Shown: one piece after another, positions 39,251 to 48,691 of the stretch
Layout of the letters: each line of letters opens with the position of its first letter
Numbering within the stretch: the stretch's first letter is position 1
Origin: Asaia sp. W19
Lineage (GTDB): Bacteria; Pseudomonadota; Alphaproteobacteria; Acetobacterales; Acetobacteraceae
Assembly: GCF_003994335.1 (NCBI RefSeq)
Contig: NZ_PNQZ01000061.1
Span: 124,001 to 188,000 of the forward strand
DNA length: 64,000 nucleotides
Direction of reading: 5' to 3'
The notes under the pieces: model-generated
Database searches by the model: none
Seen by the model: only the letters and a program-made list of their open reading frames with translations
What the model was told of the DNA's origin: nothing
Translations under genes and position numbers: made by a program

Positions 39251-41563
39251 TCAGCCATTGATTCCGAAGGTACCGATTGTCTTGAAGGTAAGGTTGAACA
39301 GCACGGTCGTGTTGCGCTGCTGACCACCGATCGAGGTATATTGCTTGATCGCAAGGATGTCCAAGCCGAAGCAGTCATTCGAATAGCCGATATCGCCACC
39401 GAGACTGACGAACTCGTGGCGCGACAGCGAGCGACGGCCGTAAACCGACGCGTGGTACTGCTTGTAGGCGGTCGAGAAGCCTGCCGTGACTTCATTGGTC
39501 GGGGTGTAATAGACCTGCGCCGGACCACTGACGCGGTAGTTTTCCGCGTAGAAGTAATAGGGCGTGACCGGCTCGTAGATATAGCCTGCATTGACGTGGA
39601 AAACCGGCACGCCGACGCTCACAAGCCCTTCGCCATAATCGAATTTCTTGCGCCAGGGATCGTAACGGCCACGGGCGGTCAGATCGAGATATTGATTGGG
39701 GCTCACCCGTACACGCGCCACGGGCGAGGAAAGATGGTGCGACAGGCCGGAATAGGGAATGCGGTTCTGGGTGATATGCTGCTGGATGCTTTCACCCACG
39801 AGGAAATCAACCGCATGGCCGCGCCACGTCCAGTTGCCGTGCACGCCGACATTACCGCGCAATCCGCCATCGAGACGGTCCGTACCGGTGTAGCGATTCA
39901 GGGAGAAAAGCGTGCTGTCGGTGAATTCGTATTGCAGCGAATCTTCATTCGGGATCATGCGCGTCGCGCTGTTGCCCATATTGGGGGCCGCAATGGCTTG
40001 AACGATCGGCTCGATGATCTGCGAGCCATGCCCATGGGCGAAGCTGCGCATGAACGGCCAGTTCATTTTCAGCGCTACAGTCGGGAGGACCCAGCCTGTC
40101 GTATGGGTGCCGGTCTCGGTGTAATAGAGCGGTTGTTCCGTCAGATGGCTGGCCTGATAGACCGTTGCATCGACGCGTGCGGTCAGGAGCCAGATTTGTC
40201 CCAGAACGTTATGAAAGGGGCGGTTCCAGTTCATCTGGATCTGCCCGCGCTGATCGCGCGTGCCCTGGGGGCGATAGACGTTGAAGTCGTTCGTATTCAG
40301 CGAGAATGTGCCGCCCAACGGGTCCGTCTCGGCCTGGAAGGCATAGGTGAAGCGCGGCAGGACGAAAGGCAGGTTCGAGTTGCGGATGACGCCCTGGTTC
40401 AGCCCCTGATAGAACTGACCGTCGAGACGCGCATAGGAGCCAACGCCGAAGCCGTCGATATAGGCGGTGGAGCTCAGCGTTTCATTGCCGTAACCGGTGA
40501 TGCGATAGTCGCGCATGTAGTTGGCTGATGAGGCGAGATTCAGGTTTGCCCCTGCGCGCCAGTGCCGGTCGATATCGAATATTGCCGATCCGCGCACATA
40601 GCCCTGTATGCCGTTATCATTGGTACCACTGACAGTATTGCCGAACGTGTTGACGTAGCTGCCTTCCTTATGGGTGCTGTAGGCGATGCCGCCCGTCAGG
40701 TTCACCTTGCCGAAATTGAGCTGGTTTCGATACTGCCCACTGATCTGGGGCCCGGTGCGGGTCGAGACGAGACCCTGCACGGTCAGATCCTGCTGGTCGT
40801 CGATTGCCCAGAAATAGGGAATGGTGAAATAGGTGCCGAGATAGCGGTCATGCGGGTTGATGCCCGGCATGAGGAAGCCGCTCTGACGTTTCACACTCGG
40901 ATCGGTCATCGAGAAGATCGGCAGATACATGATGGGTAGGCCGAACATGTCGAGATAGGCATGGCTGAACTCGATGCGCTGATGCTCGGCGTCCTGCGTC
41001 GCGTTATAGGCGCGCAACTGCCAGAACGGCGCGCGCGTCGGGTCCTTCGCGCAGATTTCGCAGGCCGTGTAGACGGCCTTGGCCATGTCGTTGATCTTGC
41101 CGTTGGTGCGCCTCATGCCATTCGCAGCAAGCTTGGCATTGTCTTCCATGCGCAGGAAAATGGCCCGCGCGATGCCGTCATGCATGCCGTTGCTGAGCTC
41201 GACATACTCAGCAAAACTCGTACTGCCATCGGGCTCGACCATGGCCACATGGCCCGTCGCGGTCATGACCCCGGTATTGCGGTCATAGACGATCTTGTCG
41301 GCGCGCAGGGCATGATCACCCTGCCAGACCTGCACATTGCCGGTCCAGGTCGCAACGCCGCTGCGCGTGTAGCTTTCCTGGTCAGCGAGATAGGTAACCG
41401 GATCAGATTGCGATGACGGCTTGCCAACGGCCACGCGCGGACCGGTCTGGCGCTGCATCGTGGCATCGGCCTCCGGGATCGTGCTGAAACTTGCGGTGCC
41501 GGCAAGCATGGACGCGGCCAGCCAGGACCTGCGCCTTCTCTGCGCAACGCGCCGTTTCGACAT
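39251..41563 (-). CDS. lptD: LPS assembly protein LptD
   Basis: Outer-membrane barrel that inserts lipopolysaccharide into the outer leaflet. The 770-residue protein begins with an Arg-rich n-region and hydrophobic stretch ending near PEADA, followed by an OstA/LptA-like beta-jellyroll (VTYLADQESYTRSGVATWTGNVQVWQGDHALRADKIVYDRNTGVM) and a long barrel with many alternating aromatic strands, ending TFGING. ATG 41563 shares its A with the lptG TGA (TGATG). It carries a CxxC (ACEICAKD), which may be relevant to the disulfides LptD uses; LptE is not encoded nearby. Confidence 0.94.
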   Translation of the reverse strand: MSKRRVAQRRRRSWLAASMLAGTASFSTIPEADATMQRQTGPRVAVGKPSSQSDPVTYLADQESYTRSGVATWTGNVQVWQGDHALRADKIVYDRNTGVMTATGHVAMVEPDGSTSFAEYVELSNGMHDGIARAIFLRMEDNAKLAANGMRRTNGKINDMAKAVYTACEICAKDPTRAPFWQLRAYNATQDAEHQRIEFSHAYLDMFGLPIMYLPIFSMTDPSVKRQSGFLMPGINPHDRYLGTYFTIPYFWAIDDQQDLTVQGLVSTRTGPQISGQYRNQLNFGKVNLTGGIAYSTHKEGSYVNTFGNTVSGTNDNGIQGYVRGSAIFDIDRHWRAGANLNLASSANYMRDYRITGYGNETLSSTAYIDGFGVGSYARLDGQFYQGLNQGVIRNSNLPFVLPRFTYAFQAETDPLGGTFSLNTNDFNVYRPQGTRDQRGQIQMNWNRPFHNVLGQIWLLTARVDATVYQASHLTEQPLYYTETGTHTTGWVLPTVALKMNWPFMRSFAHGHGSQIIEPIVQAIAAPNMGNSATRMIPNEDSLQYEFTDSTLFSLNRYTGTDRLDGGLRGNVGVHGNWTWRGHAVDFLVGESIQQHITQNRIPYSGLSHHLSSPVARVRVSPNQYLDLTARGRYDPWRKKFDYGEGLVSVGVPVFHVNAGYIYEPVTPYYFYAENYRVSGPAQVYYTPTNEVTAGFSTAYKQYHASVYGRRSLSRHEFVSLGGDIGYSNDCFGLDILAIKQYTSIGGQQRNTTVLFNLTFKTIGTFGING

Positions 41564-42714
41564 CAACCATCCTCCAGATGCAGAAGCAACGCTACTGCCA
41601 AGCATAGACCTGCGCCAGTTGGTGCCCAGGCCGCCATGACAGGCGGGAGGGCACCGGATTCACCAAACTGCGCTGCCACTTTCGAAATGGTGAACAACGC
41701 GAAACCCGCAGCGATTCCCGAGCCCAGCATACGTGCCACACCGCCGCGTCGCGTGGGACGCATCGAAAAGCCGGCCGAGACGAGCGCCATAGTACCGCAC
41801 AGGATCGGAAGAGCTAACAGAGTCTGGAAGTGCAGTCGATGGCGTATGGATGAAAAACCGGACCGCTCGAGCAGATGGATGAAACCGGGCAAGGTCCAGA
41901 CCGACAGCGTATCGGGAGACGAGAAACTCTGTTCGACGCGGGTCAGGGAGAGGTTGGTCGGCAGAAGGTAATCGCCGATCCGCACCGGCAGGTGGTTCGG
42001 CCGCACAGTCGCCGCATCCTCGAGTTTCCACGCTCCCTGCACGAGCTCCCCCCGCGGGGATTCGATGCGGATCACAAGCTGGTCGCGCGCGTCGAGACGA
42101 AAGACACTGATATCATTGATGCGCAACGCACCGTCTCGCAGGAACACGTGGCGGGCATGCAGAATGGCCACGCCCTTTGCGCCCTGTTCGTCATCGAGCT
42201 GGCGCAGCCACAGCGCGCCGCCATTGAGCGAGAGTGGGCCGCCTCCTGTCTTGAGATAGGCCTCATCCAGCAATTCCGCCTTGCGAAACATCGAGGAGGA
42301 AAGAGGCGAGAGCGCCATGGTGCCGAACGCGCCGAGCAGAATGGCGCAGGCCAGCGGGGCGGCCAGGAATTGCCAGGCTGAAATCCCGGCAGCGCGCGCC
42401 ACGATCAGTTCGGACGAGCGAGTCAGGCGCCAGAAGCATACGATCCCGCCGAGCAGAATGCCGAAAGGCATGATCATGATCATGAAATAGGGCACATGCA
42501 GCCCCGCGATCTCGGTCACGAGGCTGGTGGGCACATCCGGCTTGGTCGCCACGCGGCGCAGCAGATCGATGAAGTCGAACAGTGAGACGAGCCCTGTCAG
42601 GGCCGCAATCATCGCCAGGGCGAAAAGCGTGAAGATGCGCGAGATATAGATCGACAGCGTGACCGACACGCCAGCGGATGACCCCTTGAGCAGGGAGAGG
42701 GGATTAAGCGCCAT
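41563..42714 (-). CDS. lptG: LPS export ABC transporter permease LptG
   Basis: Inner-membrane permease that, with LptF and the LptB ATPase, extracts LPS. The 383-residue protein has YISRIFTLFALAMIAALTGLVSLFDFIDLLRR, FGILLGGIVCFWRLTRSSELIVARAAGIS (a conserved YjgP/YjgQ coupling-helix region), a periplasmic jellyroll and three C-terminal helices. The start is ATG 42714 (MALNPLSLL); it overlaps the lptF coding end by 11 nt. Seven further upstream codons are open but belong to lptF. Confidence 0.93.
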   Translation of the reverse strand: MALNPLSLLKGSSAGVSVTLSIYISRIFTLFALAMIAALTGLVSLFDFIDLLRRVATKPDVPTSLVTEIAGLHVPYFMIMIMPFGILLGGIVCFWRLTRSSELIVARAAGISAWQFLAAPLACAILLGAFGTMALSPLSSSMFRKAELLDEAYLKTGGGPLSLNGGALWLRQLDDEQGAKGVAILHARHVFLRDGALRINDISVFRLDARDQLVIRIESPRGELVQGAWKLEDAATVRPNHLPVRIGDYLLPTNLSLTRVEQSFSSPDTLSVWTLPGFIHLLERSGFSSIRHRLHFQTLLALPILCGTMALVSAGFSMRPTRRGGVARMLGSGIAAGFALFTISKVAAQFGESGALPPVMAAWAPTGAGLCLAVALLLHLEDG

Positions 42715-43855
42715 TCGATTTCCGCCTTCCGGCATTCAGGGCTTCGCGGCCGAAAATCCAGAACCCACATCCGATGGCGGGCAGGATGGCGACCAGCCAG
42801 AGAAGCGGGACGAGGGCAAGGTTACGCCCTGCGAGATTCTGGAGCATGAGCGACAGCGCCATGAGCCCGACAACGCTGAGAATGGCCGTCATGGGGCGCT
42901 TGATATTGCCATGGCGCGAAAAAGCGCCGCTCAGTACGGCCACGAGCGCGATCATGCTGAAGGACAATGTGGTCAGCGGTGCGGTCAGGCGGCGCCACCC
43001 TTCCACGGCAAATTTGCCCCAGTCGCGCTGCGAGACGTAGTTCGGGTCAGGGTGGAACAGTTCGGGCAGCGACATCTCGGCAGCATCGCGGTTTTCGCTT
43101 TCTGCCTGCTTGCTGCTCGAAAGGTCGATCGTGTTGCGTTGAAAAGTCAGCACGTTCAGCCGACCGGTATGATGGTCGATTTCCTGACGAGAACCGTTGA
43201 ACAGGACCACGCGCGGCTGGTTGTCGATGACGACCATGTTGCCGCGCTCGGCAATGATCGTGGCGCGGGCTTCAGGCTGCCTGTCGTCTTCCACGAAGAC
43301 GCCATGCATGACGCCGTCACGATCGCGTTTGCGCACATAGACGGTCATGTCCTTGGAGAGCTGCGCAAACACGCCGTCCTGCAGGAGAAACGCGGCCATG
43401 CGGTTGCGTATCTCGAATTCGTAGCGCCGGAACGCATGATAGGAGACGGGAACGAGCCAGAGATTGAGGATATACCCGAGAACAGTGGTAATCAGGGCGC
43501 AGGCCATGGCCGGTCGTGCCAGCTGGAACGGCGAGAGTCCGGCTGCCTGCATCACCGTAAGCTCGCGATCGCCCGACATGCGCTGATAGCCGAACAGGAC
43601 AACAAGAAAGGTTGTGATGGGCAGGATCACCGCCAGAAAGGACGGGATCATGAGCGAGGTCAGCTGAAGGAACACACGCAGCGACAGGCCGCGATCAACG
43701 ACCAGCGAGACGAAGCGCAGCGATTGCATCAGCCAGATCAGCGCGATGGCGCCGCTCGTGATCCCGACCAGCCCGAGAAAAAGCTGACGCAGGATATAGC
43801 GTTCGCGCAAGAGCAGGAAGGAACGGCGTTTGGGGCGTGAAGCCGACTCAGACAT
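42704..43855 (-). CDS. lptF: LPS export ABC transporter permease LptF
   Basis: Partner of LptG with the same YjgP/YjgQ fold, 383 residues. ERYILRQLFLGLVGITSGAIALIWLMQSLRFVSLVVDRGLSL is the first helix pair, and YQRMSGDRELTVMQAAGLSPFQLARP the coupling-helix region. A periplasmic domain and three terminal helices follow. It opens the lptF-lptG-lptD-surA-rsmA unit. In many alphaproteobacteria the same order continues with pdxA. Confidence 0.93.
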   Translation of the reverse strand: MSESASRPKRRSFLLLRERYILRQLFLGLVGITSGAIALIWLMQSLRFVSLVVDRGLSLRVFLQLTSLMIPSFLAVILPITTFLVVLFGYQRMSGDRELTVMQAAGLSPFQLARPAMACALITTVLGYILNLWLVPVSYHAFRRYEFEIRNRMAAFLLQDGVFAQLSKDMTVYVRKRDRDGVMHGVFVEDDRQPEARATIIAERGNMVVIDNQPRVVLFNGSRQEIDHHTGRLNVLTFQRNTIDLSSSKQAESENRDAAEMSLPELFHPDPNYVSQRDWGKFAVEGWRRLTAPLTTLSFSMIALVAVLSGAFSRHGNIKRPMTAILSVVGLMALSLMLQNLAGRNLALVPLLWLVAILPAIGCGFWIFGREALNAGRRKSNGA

Positions 43856-43919
43856 GGGTATTGCCCTTAGCGTTTCGCCAGACTTGCCGAAAGCTGCATC
43901 ATGTTACGAAATCTGCGAT

Positions 43920-44273
43920 CTAGCGCGGGTCGCGAAGCCAGCGATCGCCGCTATGCCGGCTATGGGCGACGAAAAAACCGGCCAGGAGCCCCACCACGGC
44001 GAAGGCGCCGGTCCAGAAAGAGGGGCGTATGAGCAGCAGGGACAGGGCGGGCGCTGCCACAACGCCGATCATCGTGCTGACAAGCGTCTCCTTGCGCGTG
44101 GGGCCGAAATGCCGTTCGGCATGACAATGCGGGCATTGCTCATCCGTGCGCTGCATTTTGCCGCGACATGCGGGACACAGCACGACCGAATCCTGCGCAG
44201 GGGGGCGTGGAACGGGCAGATAATTTCCTGTCAGGACGGATCGCTGACGGGGCAGGGGGGAGAGACGCACCAT
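43920..44273 (-). CDS. zinc-ribbon membrane protein, function unknown
   Basis: A 117-residue protein when started at ATG 44273. A zinc ribbon is formed by Cys33/Cys36 and Cys47/Cys50 (CPACRGKMQRTDEQCPHC), followed by two hydrophobic segments (about 65-82 and 86-103) and a short basic tail. No ribosome site supports 44273, and the frame remains open for another ~80 codons with poorer amino-acid content, so the start is uncertain. It lies 64 nt from lptF in the same direction. I do not recognise a family. Confidence 0.6.
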   Translation of the reverse strand: MVRLSPLPRQRSVLTGNYLPVPRPPAQDSVVLCPACRGKMQRTDEQCPHCHAERHFGPTRKETLVSTMIGVVAAPALSLLLIRPSFWTGAFAVVGLLAGFFVAHSRHSGDRWLRDPR

Positions 44274-44548
44274 GGAGAGCACATGCCGCGAAGCACAGGG
44301 ACGATGCAATATGAAAATGGACTTGAGGCTACGCGCCCTGTTTTGAACACAAAGGATGACTGCTTGCGGCGTGACATGGTTTTCATGCTCTTCCGGCTCA
44401 TTCCAGAGGCGTTTTACCTTGGCGATACGACCGATGAGCCTGCGATGGTCCACGCAAGAAGACACGCGTCCACCGGTGCGAACGCCTGCCTCGTTCATCG
44501 GCAGAGGCATCGACACAACAGGCAGCCGCCTGCGCGAGGAGGCTTCAC
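44274..44548. other. divergent spacer, zinc-ribbon gene / DUF3142 gene
   Basis: 275 nt between two diverging genes, so promoters for both should lie here. The minus-strand frame of the zinc-ribbon gene runs through part of it. No clear -35/-10 pair or dyad was recognised. GAGGAGG at about 44538-44544 is the ribosome site of the DUF3142 gene. Confidence 0.4.
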
Positions 44549-45835
44549 ATGAAACCTTGCTCGGCGCGCAAGGGCATCGGGGCCGGTATTCTCGGTGCCG
44601 TGCTCGTTCTTGTCGCCGTGGGGGGCTTGGGGGCGTGGACTGGCCTGTTGCCTCCCGCCCGTGTCCTGTCCTTTTCGCCCGTGCGGCTCCCCTCCGATGC
44701 CTATATCTGGCAACGCGTGTGGAGCGACGCGCTGGTCCAGGCGATCAGGACAGCAGACCCAGCTCTGGAGAGGTGGCATGTGCTGGCCTCCGAGCGCGAT
44801 CAGCGCGGGATCTGGCATGATGCACAGCTGACGGCCCCGCCTGACGGGACACTCGCGCAGGTTTTTGCGGCGCATCCCGTCCTTGCCGTCTTCCGGCTCA
44901 GCGGCCGTCGCGCCGATCTCGATCCTGCCGCATTCGCTGCGCATATCACCGCAATAGTAGCCGAATGGCGCTCTCTCGGGATCGTCGTGCAAGGGATCGA
45001 GCTCGATCATGACTGCGCGACGGCGCGGCTCGACGCCTATGCACGCTTCATCGCCGCACTGCGTCCGAGCCTGCCGCCGAAAACCGAGCTGTCGATCACG
45101 GCTCTCCCCGCCTGGCTCGGTTCGTCCGCGCTTCCCGAATTGCTCGGGGAGGCCGACAGCGCCGTGCTGCAACTCCATGCGGTACGCAACCCTGTCGAAG
45201 GGCTGTTCAGCCCGGTTCACGCGCGAAACGCGGCGTCTCTTTTCGGTCCGATCGCGGCCCGTACCCTGCGCTCGGGCCGGTGGTGGATTGCCCTGCCCAG
45301 CTATGGATCACGCATCCTTTGGGGGCAGGATGGCCAGGTCGCCGCAATAGAGAGCGAGGGGAGCCAGGGCATCGGCCCTGGTAACGGGCAAGAACTGATC
45401 GTTGCCCCGCGGCAGATTGCCGCCTTCATGCAGAGCATCGAGGCTCGCCCCCCGATCGGACTCGAAGGCTGGATCTGGTTCCGCCTGCCGGTTTCCGGCG
45501 ACCGGCGCTCATGGAGCCTGGGATCGTGGTTGAGCCTCGTCCGGCACGAGCCGATCCGCGAGGCCATGACGCTTGAGGCTGCGCCGGCGGGCAAGGGGCT
45601 GTATCATATCATTGTCAGGAATACGGGAACGGTTGACGCCCTGCCGCCGCCCGTCCTTCATGTTACAAGTCCGTGCCGAGGGGCAGGGGCCCAGGGACCG
45701 TATCGTCTTGATTACGACCGTGCAGGGCTGTCTCTGACCCGTACGCAGACCAGTCTGCTCCCCGTCGGTCAATCGCTCATCGCCGCCTGGCTCAGCTGTC
45801 CGCAGGAGGAAGCGTCCATCCATGTCACGCCCTAA
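44549..45835 (+). CDS. DUF3142 domain protein
   Basis: A 428-residue protein with an N-terminal membrane anchor or uncleaved signal (GIGAGILGAVLVLVAVGGLGAW). The remainder carries the DUF3142 pattern: YIWQRVWSDALVQAI, WHVLASE, GIELDHDCATARLDAYARFIAALR (a barrel-like acidic motif resembling glycosidase folds), LQLHAVRNP and WWIALPSYG. A glycoside-hydrolase-like TIM barrel is plausible but unproven. GAGGAGG gives a strong start. The stop overlaps the next gene's start by 14 nt, and the two probably work together. Confidence 0.8.
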   Translation: MKPCSARKGIGAGILGAVLVLVAVGGLGAWTGLLPPARVLSFSPVRLPSDAYIWQRVWSDALVQAIRTADPALERWHVLASERDQRGIWHDAQLTAPPDGTLAQVFAAHPVLAVFRLSGRRADLDPAAFAAHITAIVAEWRSLGIVVQGIELDHDCATARLDAYARFIAALRPSLPPKTELSITALPAWLGSSALPELLGEADSAVLQLHAVRNPVEGLFSPVHARNAASLFGPIAARTLRSGRWWIALPSYGSRILWGQDGQVAAIESEGSQGIGPGNGQELIVAPRQIAAFMQSIEARPPIGLEGWIWFRLPVSGDRRSWSLGSWLSLVRHEPIREAMTLEAAPAGKGLYHIIVRNTGTVDALPPPVLHVTSPCRGAGAQGPYRLDYDRAGLSLTRTQTSLLPVGQSLIAAWLSCPQEEASIHVTP

Positions 45836-47942
45836 TCAACTCTTCAGGCGACCGGTTTCCTTGTCGGGGATTGGGCGCAGGCGGGTGTCTCTGGTGGTCC
45901 TCGCTCTGGCCTCCACCACCATCGCGGCCGTCTTCGCCTGCGGACCCTTTTTCCCAGAGCAGCTTCTCGATGATCGCAAGAATACCCTTGCGAGCCTGCC
46001 CGAATTCTCTTTCTCCCGTGAAGTCACGCGCCTCATGCCGAGCACGCCTTCACCCGGCAAGAGAGCCGCTGACGCTGCCGATTCGTCAGCGGCGTCCGTG
46101 CTTTATGCGCGCGGGGCACGCGCCTATCGCGACCCCCAAAGCGAGGATCGGGGACTGTCGAGCTTTGATGCGATCGGCCCCTTGCCCGATGCAGGAACGG
46201 ACAGCGTGCGAGTTAAGGCAGCCTTCATGAGTGGAAAGGTCCATGAAGCGCTTGCTTTTGTCGCTGGTCATGACACCGACGAGGAACTGGAGGACGCAGC
46301 TCGTGGCTTTGCCGCTACGCGGCAATTAGTCGCACAAGGCTGGAGCGATCCCGATGGCCTCGGCCCCGCTTCCTGGGGGGAAGAGGCGCGACTGGCGCTT
46401 CATGCACAAGGCAGGTTGTGTGGATGGACCGAGATGGTGCGGCACGATCCCTGCACGGAGGCCCTGACGAGCGCACAAATCGCCAAAGCGCTCACACTGT
46501 ACACTCACCAGGCTGTGGCTGGAGCCTCCTCCGGAGTGGACTCGCTGAGCTTCCTCCTCGAATGGGTTTCTCGACATCCTGCGCAGCTTGAAGCGCTCGC
46601 GCAGGACAGCCTCGGGCGAGACTTGCTGAGCCTTTACGTGCTGGCTTACGATGATGGCAGCGCACCCGGTCATGCGGCCATGAAGGCGCTCGCACGTTCC
46701 GCCTCGGACATAAAAACCGGACCGGGGGGGAGGAATGCTCTTCTCGCACTTGCCGCCTACAGAATGGGCCAGTTCGATCTCGCCGCGCAGTTTGCTGGCG
46801 ATGATCCTGCGCCTTATGCTGCCTGGGTACGGGCCAAGCTTGCCATGAGAGTCAATGATCTGCCAGGTGCCGCGCGTGCCTACGCTCAGGCTATCAAGGG
46901 TTTCCCGACAAATACCGCGTCTGGAGACCCGGTAATGGCATCGCGCATACGCAGCGAGAGCGGTATCCTCCAGCTGTCGCGGGGAGAATTCGTTCAGGCA
47001 TTCATCGCCCTCTATGACGCGGCGCGAAGCGGAGGGGCCTCTGCTGACGGGGCCAGTGATGCCGCCTATCTCGCCGAACGGGTTCTTACGGTCGAGGAAC
47101 TTCGTGCCGAAATCGACCGGGCCATTCCCGCCAGCCCCAAGCCGCCGCCGCCCCGCGAAGGCGATCTCCTTCCCGCGATCTCGCTAGGCGATACGATGCG
47201 CCAGATCCTGGCCCGCCGCATGGTCCGAGAGGGGCGTCTCGACGAATCTCTGGCCTATTTTCCCGAGGACGATGATCCGCGCTTTCGCTCCGAGAGCGAG
47301 GGGGGGCATGCGGTCGATCGGCCCTACCGCCAATGGGTGCGCGCCTATGCGAAGGCGCTTGCCGAGGCGCATTCGGGATGGACGCGTGTCAGTCGGGCGC
47401 GAGGATGGTTCGAGGCAGCGCGCATTGCACGCATCCATGGCATGGAGATCATGGGCACTGAGCAGGGGCCGGATTACACTGCCTATGAGGGCGCCTATGA
47501 GGGGGGTGCGGGACGGAGCTTGTATTCGAGCAATCCCCAGGATCCTCCGGAAGGCAGCCTGACGCGCCAACAGCGCGTCGATCGGGCGCTGAAGGGGCCA
47601 TTCATCACGCCGGAAGAGCGCAAGCGCTATCAGGCCAGCGAGGTGGTGCCTTTTGCCCGATATCATTATCGATGGGTCGCGGTGGACTACGCCGAGAAAG
47701 CGGCAGATCTGCTGCCCCCGCGCTCCCAGGCCTTCGCCGCCGTGCTTTGTCAGGCCGCCTCGTGGCAAACGGACCGGACGCCGATTTTGTACGCGCGCTA
47801 CCTCAAAGAGGGGGCACTCGTGCCTTTCGGACGCGATTTCGGCAATCGTTGTGAGATTGCTCCCGACTTCGAGGCCGCGCGTCATTACATGCTGCGTACG
47901 AAATGGCGTCATCTCCGCGATCGGATCGCCCGGTATCTCTGA
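45822..47942 (+). CDS. large exported protein, tetratricopeptide-like
   Basis: A 706-residue protein. A signal segment (VSLVVLALASTTIAAVFA) is followed by CGPFFPEQLLDDR at about residue 40; Cys40 could be a lipobox cysteine, though VFAC is not canonical. The body is alpha-helical with repeat-like stretches such as ALLALAAYRMGQFDLAAQFAGDDPAPYAAWVRAKLAMRVNDLPGAARAYAQAI, typical of TPR/Sel1-type repeats. I recognise the CGPFFP start from other proteins that sit next to DUF3142 genes, but not a function. It overlaps the previous gene by 14 nt, so they are coupled. Confidence 0.65.
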   Translation: MSRPNQLFRRPVSLSGIGRRRVSLVVLALASTTIAAVFACGPFFPEQLLDDRKNTLASLPEFSFSREVTRLMPSTPSPGKRAADAADSSAASVLYARGARAYRDPQSEDRGLSSFDAIGPLPDAGTDSVRVKAAFMSGKVHEALAFVAGHDTDEELEDAARGFAATRQLVAQGWSDPDGLGPASWGEEARLALHAQGRLCGWTEMVRHDPCTEALTSAQIAKALTLYTHQAVAGASSGVDSLSFLLEWVSRHPAQLEALAQDSLGRDLLSLYVLAYDDGSAPGHAAMKALARSASDIKTGPGGRNALLALAAYRMGQFDLAAQFAGDDPAPYAAWVRAKLAMRVNDLPGAARAYAQAIKGFPTNTASGDPVMASRIRSESGILQLSRGEFVQAFIALYDAARSGGASADGASDAAYLAERVLTVEELRAEIDRAIPASPKPPPPREGDLLPAISLGDTMRQILARRMVREGRLDESLAYFPEDDDPRFRSESEGGHAVDRPYRQWVRAYAKALAEAHSGWTRVSRARGWFEAARIARIHGMEIMGTEQGPDYTAYEGAYEGGAGRSLYSSNPQDPPEGSLTRQQRVDRALKGPFITPEERKRYQASEVVPFARYHYRWVAVDYAEKAADLLPPRSQAFAAVLCQAASWQTDRTPILYARYLKEGALVPFGRDFGNRCEIAPDFEAARHYMLRTKWRHLRDRIARYL

Positions 47943-47962
47943 GCGTCCGATGCGACGAAGCC

Positions 47963-48691
47963 TCAGCGCTCCTGGTCGTGCTCGCCCGTTGCGATACGCG
48001 CCTCGACGGCAAGCCGCCACGGGGCATCGGCGGGGGCCGCATCGAGCGCCTTGCGGTACAAAGCGAGGCTGTCCGCAGAGATATGGCCGTCCCGCTGTGT
48101 CTGTAACTCCGCAATCTGAACTGCGAGCTCGGGGATGAAGCGTATGGCCAGCGCCTGTCGATAGGCCCGAAGGGCCTCATCGATCCTGTCCATATGTTCG
48201 TCCACCTGTCCCAGAAGCACGGATTGACGCACATAATCGGGGTCGTCTGGCGACATGGAAGCGACCTGGCGGGCCAGCTTGTCGAACAGGGCCTGCATTT
48301 CGGCTGTGACCGCAGGGCGCGTCGACTGATGGGGTTGCGGTGGCAGGGACGGATGTCCGTTGACCAGATAGAGCGCAAAGCCGAAGGCGGGCAGAAACAG
48401 GAGGAGAAGGAAAAGGCGTTTCTTCTCGCTCCGTGTCGTCATCTTTCGCTCGACGATCGTGTCGGCGGATAGAATGCGCCTCTGGATTTCCAGCTCGGCA
48501 TGGGCGCGTTCGGCTTCCGCAATCAGTCCGGCCGCGCGATCACGTTCCAGATCGCGCAATTGCTCCCGATAGAGGGTGAGGGCCGAATGGCGCGCGCTCA
48601 CAGGGAGGGGCGCCTGTCCACGGCGCCAGAACAGGGCCAGGAGGGGCGACAGACTGATCAGCGTGACAAGAAGGAAGCCTGAAACACTCAC
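47963..48691 (-). CDS. ccmI: c-type cytochrome biogenesis protein CcmI
   Basis: Holds apocytochrome c for haem ligation. The 242-residue protein has an N-terminal helix, the CcmI signature LTLYREQLRDLERDRAAGLIAEAERAHAELEIQRRIL, a second helix (LFLLLLFLPAFGFALYLV), then a TPR region (DDPDYVRQSVLLGQVDEHMDRIDEALRAYRQAL). It is the last gene of the ccm unit; its start overlaps the ccmH stop by 4 nt. It is convergent with the 706-residue protein 20 nt away. Confidence 0.92.
   Translation of the reverse strand: MSVSGFLLVTLISLSPLLALFWRRGQAPLPVSARHSALTLYREQLRDLERDRAAGLIAEAERAHAELEIQRRILSADTIVERKMTTRSEKKRLFLLLLFLPAFGFALYLVNGHPSLPPQPHQSTRPAVTAEMQALFDKLARQVASMSPDDPDYVRQSVLLGQVDEHMDRIDEALRAYRQALAIRFIPELAVQIAELQTQRDGHISADSLALYRKALDAAPADAPWRLAVEARIATGEHDQER

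Noticed and set aside
42659..43840. 393-codon plus-strand frame opposite lptF
   Set aside because: Antisense to a clear LptF; the composition is Asp/His/Arg-rich in the manner of GC-rich shadow frames.
44274..44516. N-terminal extension (about 80 codons) of the zinc-ribbon membrane protein
   Set aside because: Amino-acid content upstream of 44273 looks non-coding and lies in a divergent promoter region; kept only as start uncertainty.
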